Below are positions 61,914-64,000 of a stretch of 64,000 nucleotides of DNA, piece after piece. The translations under genes and the position numbers were made by a program. Each line of letters starts with the position of its first letter. The first letter of the stretch is position 1. Below the pieces are notes generated by a model, which saw nothing but the letters and a program-made list of their open reading frames with translations, had not been told where the DNA came from and did not search any database. This stretch comes from Flavobacterium microcysteis (GTDB lineage: Bacteria > Bacteroidota > Bacteroidia > Flavobacteriales > Flavobacteriaceae): contig NZ_VFJE01000052.1 in NCBI RefSeq assembly GCF_006385255.1, forward strand, positions 296,330 through 360,329. The letters run 5' to 3'.

Positions 61914-62402
61914 ATGAGACATTATATTGTACTATTGGTTTCGCTTTTTGCTTTTATATCCTGTCAAAGTCAGGAAAAAAAGGAATTGTCGAAGAAAGAA
62001 ACATCAAAACAGGTTCAAAAAACTGATGCTGAATGGAAAAAAGAACTGACGTCGGAACAATATGAAGTGCTTCGGAAAAAGGGAACCGAAAGAGCCTTTA
62101 CCGGAGAATATTATAATCATTTTGAAAAAGGTAAATATGTTTGTGCCGCATGTGGAAATGTACTGTTTAATTCCACGGCCAAATTCCATTCTGATTGTGG
62201 CTGGCCTTCTTTTGATCAGGCAATCAAAGGTTCTGTAATCTATAAAGAAGATACTAGTTTTGGTATGGTTAGAACCGAAGTAATCTGTGCAAAATGTGGT
62301 GGACATCTAGGACATGTTTTTGATGACGGGCCTGCAGAAACCACTGGAAAACGCTTCTGTACTAATTCTGTTTCTATAAAATTTGTACCCGATAAAAAGT
62401 AA
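61914..62402 (+). CDS. msrB: Exported peptide-methionine (R)-S-oxide reductase (lipoprotein MsrB)
   Basis: The product has 162 residues. A lipoprotein signal with Cys17 (FISCQSQ) and a Lys-rich linker lead into a full MsrB domain: zinc Cys pairs CAACG and [20 protein letters not shown] and the catalytic RFCTNSVS with the resolving fold. It repairs oxidised methionine-R-sulfoxide in the periplasm or at the membrane. A cytosolic second MsrB gene follows 4 bp downstream. Confidence 0.92.
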   Translation: MRHYIVLLVSLFAFISCQSQEKKELSKKETSKQVQKTDAEWKKELTSEQYEVLRKKGTERAFTGEYYNHFEKGKYVCAACGNVLFNSTAKFHSDCGWPSFDQAIKGSVIYKEDTSFGMVRTEVICAKCGGHLGHVFDDGPAETTGKRFCTNSVSIKFVPDKK

Positions 62403-62406
62403 TACT

Positions 62407-62799
62407 ATGAAATATCCTGTAAATAAAACCGAAGAAGAATGGAAAACTGAATTGGGCTCCGAGCGATATAAAATTTTACGCCAAAAAGGAACCGAATTTC
62501 CTCATTCCGGAAAATACAACTTATTTTTTGAAAAGGGAACTTACTGCTGTGGTGCTTGTGGTGAACCTTTGTTCAAAAGCGACTCCAAATTTGACTCCCA
62601 TTGCGGTTGGCCTTCTTTTGATGAAGCATTACCTGGAAAAATTGAATATGTTAGAGATACTACACATGGAATGTTACGTACCGAAATTTTATGTGCAAAT
62701 TGTGGTGGCCATTTAGGGCATATCTTTGACGATGGTCCAACAGAAACCGGTCAGCGCTATTGTGTCAATTCTTTATCTGTAGACTTTAAAGAAAAATAA
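62407..62799 (+). CDS. msrB: Cytosolic peptide-methionine (R)-S-oxide reductase (MsrB)
   Basis: The product has 130 residues from the ATG at 62407. An in-frame TTG at 62383 lies inside the preceding gene and is not used. Zinc Cys pairs CCGACG and CANCGG, FDSHCGWPSFDEAL and the catalytic Cys in RYCVNSLSV are present. No signal sequence is visible, so it works in the cytosol. The two MsrB genes in tandem (4-bp gap) probably share a transcript with the hydrolase and the nth gene, giving paired repair in two compartments. Confidence 0.92.
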   Translation: MKYPVNKTEEEWKTELGSERYKILRQKGTEFPHSGKYNLFFEKGTYCCGACGEPLFKSDSKFDSHCGWPSFDEALPGKIEYVRDTTHGMLRTEILCANCGGHLGHIFDDGPTETGQRYCVNSLSVDFKEK

Positions 62800-62800
62800 T

Positions 62801-63450
62801 ATGAACCTGTTTAATGAGTCAACTGATTGGGCTACGGCTCTCAAATCATTAATTGCGAAATATAAAAACAAACAACATCCGTTAGATTATAAAAATCTAT
62901 ACCAATTGTTGGTTATGGTTGTTTTATCTGCACAAGACAGCGATGCCCATATCAATAAGATTGCTCCTAATTTATTCCAGGCATTCCCAAATATGAAATC
63001 TCTGGCTGAAGCTGATGAGAAATCATTACTACCTTATATTGAAGAAGTTCGTTTTCATGGTAATAAAATCAAGTGGCTTCTTGAAATTGCAGATACTATA
63101 AAGCAGGATAAAGATATTCCTGTAACTATGAAGGAATTGACGGCTTTAAAAGGTATTGGTAGAAAATCCGCCAATGTAATTATGAGGGAAGCCGGAGTTC
63201 CAGCAGAAGGTATAATGGCTGATTTGCACGTAGTCAGAGTTGCCCAAGACTTGGAATTGCAAAGGCAAAAGAAGCAGACAAAATTGAAAAAGAAATGATG
63301 GAAGTACTACCACGATCAATGTGGTCAGAAGTTGGCATGGCAATATCTTTCCTAGGAAGGGAAACTTGCAGGCCATCCAATCCAAAACACAGCGAATGCA
63401 TAATGAATTCAGTATGTGAGTTTTACAAAAACAAAAAATCCGGTAATTAG
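62801..63450 (+). pseudogene. nth: Endonuclease III, frameshifted near residue 147
   Basis: Residues 1-147 are normal for a base-excision glycosylase/AP lyase: LVMVVLSAQDSDAHINKIAP, HhH LKGIGRKSANVIM with the catalytic Lys, and MADLHVVRV with the catalytic Asp. Then the frame goes wrong: gttgcccaagac gives AQDLELQRQ and a stop at 63298. With one more C (gccccaagac) it reads APRLGIAKAKEADKI, MWSEVGMAISFLGRETC and ends at 63450. The FeS-type C-terminus then reads C-x6-H-x2-C-x5-C, with His in place of the second Cys of the usual C-x6-C-x2-C-x5-C. It is therefore either broken, or a single-base sequencing error at 63242-63246. It starts 1 bp after the MsrB gene. Confidence 0.85.
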
Positions 63451-63467
63451 CCGGATTTTTTTTATAA
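63434..63467. terminator. Intrinsic terminator at the nth end (bidirectional)
   Basis: aaatccgg and ccggattt with a taatta loop and T run. The stop codon of the restored nth frame lies in it, and it also serves the minus-strand gene ending at 63462. Confidence 0.82.
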
Positions 63468-63758
63468 TATCTTGATTAGTTCACCTGAAGAAGTAAATAA
63501 TGCAGTAATAGAAGCATTATCTTTTTTTAAAACCAGCTTATATTCTCCATCAAGAGCCACTGCTGCTTCAACTATCTGATAATCACCATATTTTGCCTTT
63601 ATATTTATTATAGCTTCTTTCTTCACTTCTTCTGGAGCTATCTTTTTATATTCTTTTTCCTGAACAAAGGAATCATTTTTCAAGACTTCTACACTCTCAA
63701 AAGAGGTAAAAATGCCTAAACTTAGGAATAATATCGATAAATAAAGCAACTTTTTCAT
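63462..63758 (-). CDS. Small secreted protein of unknown function
   Basis: The product has 98 residues with a signal peptide (about 1-19, LFLSLGIFTS). The mature chain has a helical acidic/Lys segment (IAPEEVKKEAIINIKAKYGD) and two short strands (YKLVLKKDNASITALFTSSG). It resembles small PepSY-like or DUF-type periplasmic proteins, but I cannot name a family. The 5S rRNA and its terminator lie beyond its start. Confidence 0.68.
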   Translation of the reverse strand: MKKLLYLSILFLSLGIFTSFESVEVLKNDSFVQEKEYKKIAPEEVKKEAIINIKAKYGDYQIVEAAVALDGEYKLVLKKDNASITALFTSSGELIKIL

Positions 63759-63863
63759 AGCATTTGGTTTTACGTTACTATATAAAGTTACCTTATTCTG
63801 GATTGGAGTGAAAGAATTTTAAAAAAACTTTATCATTCCAGCTATTTCAATTTTCTATAAAAC

Positions 63864-63895
63864 AAAAAAGGGTTCCCTATTGGGAACCCTTTTCA
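63864..63895 (-). terminator. Intrinsic terminator of the rRNA operon
   Basis: aaaagggttccc (63866-63877) and gggaaccctttt (63882-63893) form a 12-bp stem with a tatt-type loop. It lies right after the 5S end in minus-strand direction. Confidence 0.88.
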
Positions 63896-63899
63896 AAGG

Positions 63900-64000
<101 letters not shown>

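Overview
The window reads as chromosomal DNA from a member of the Flavobacteriaceae, most like Flavobacterium. The evidence is low GC content, several clear Bacteroidetes promoters (TTG, about 19 nt, TAnnTTTG), proteins ending in type IX secretion (T9SS) type A sorting tails, a PorQ gene, and Bacteroidetes-style GEVED/Fn3 adhesin repeats. The right edge enters a 5S rRNA on the minus strand. No phage, plasmid, insertion sequence, CRISPR array or tRNA was found.

Layout. 1-5900: the start of an outer-membrane-type protein, a Crp/Fnr regulator set among degenerate direct repeats, an SMR (Gdx/SugE-like) exporter, a siderophore-interacting reductase divergent from an AraC regulator, a GyrI-like/methyltransferase fusion, and a YdcF/SanA-like protein. 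5900-9220: a minus-strand cluster of small unknown genes. It includes three related small membrane proteins, a PH-like membrane protein and a decayed fragment of a second copy. Two of the small membrane genes are out of frame at 9-base A/T tracts. 9369-18986: a surface-protein region with a beta-helix protein overlapping a T9SS-tail protein, a 0.6-kb series of long inverted repeats, and a 1951-residue adhesin of seven GEVED+Fn3 units, itself followed by stacked hairpins. 19000-21700: two tandem LRR-like genes, a secreted unknown and a PAS/LuxR regulator.

21800-44740: housekeeping and envelope genes (HolA, lipoprotein, AraC, PAP2 phosphatase, PD-(D/E)XK protein, GT2, OmpA lipoprotein, YciO/Sua5, UvrD/PcrA helicase, a PNGase F-like T9SS cargo, patatin, M1 peptidase, HEAGH protein, Asp/Asn hydroxylase-like protein, NodU/TobZ-type carbamoyltransferase, RecG, bestrophin, Kup). 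Two copies of a 23-bp-armed palindromic element lie here. 44979-63758: PheT, two FAS1 proteins, ribosomal S1, nucleoside transporter, CMP kinase, PorQ, Lon, Fn3 lipoprotein, UMF1-type MFS protein, M48 lipoprotein, alpha/beta hydrolase, two MsrB proteins (exported then cytosolic), a frameshifted endonuclease III and a small secreted protein.

How the genes fit together: PorQ and at least three T9SS-tailed proteins (11498-11953, 12968-18823, 31262-32596) point to an active T9SS surface programme of adhesion and glycan handling. The most unusual material is the duplicated small-membrane-protein cluster with its two homopolymer frameshifts, the inverted-repeat series upstream of the adhesin, and the frameshifted nth, whose encoded protein has His in place of one cluster Cys. 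Three single-base frameshifts in 64 kb mean sequencing error must be excluded before these are read as biology.
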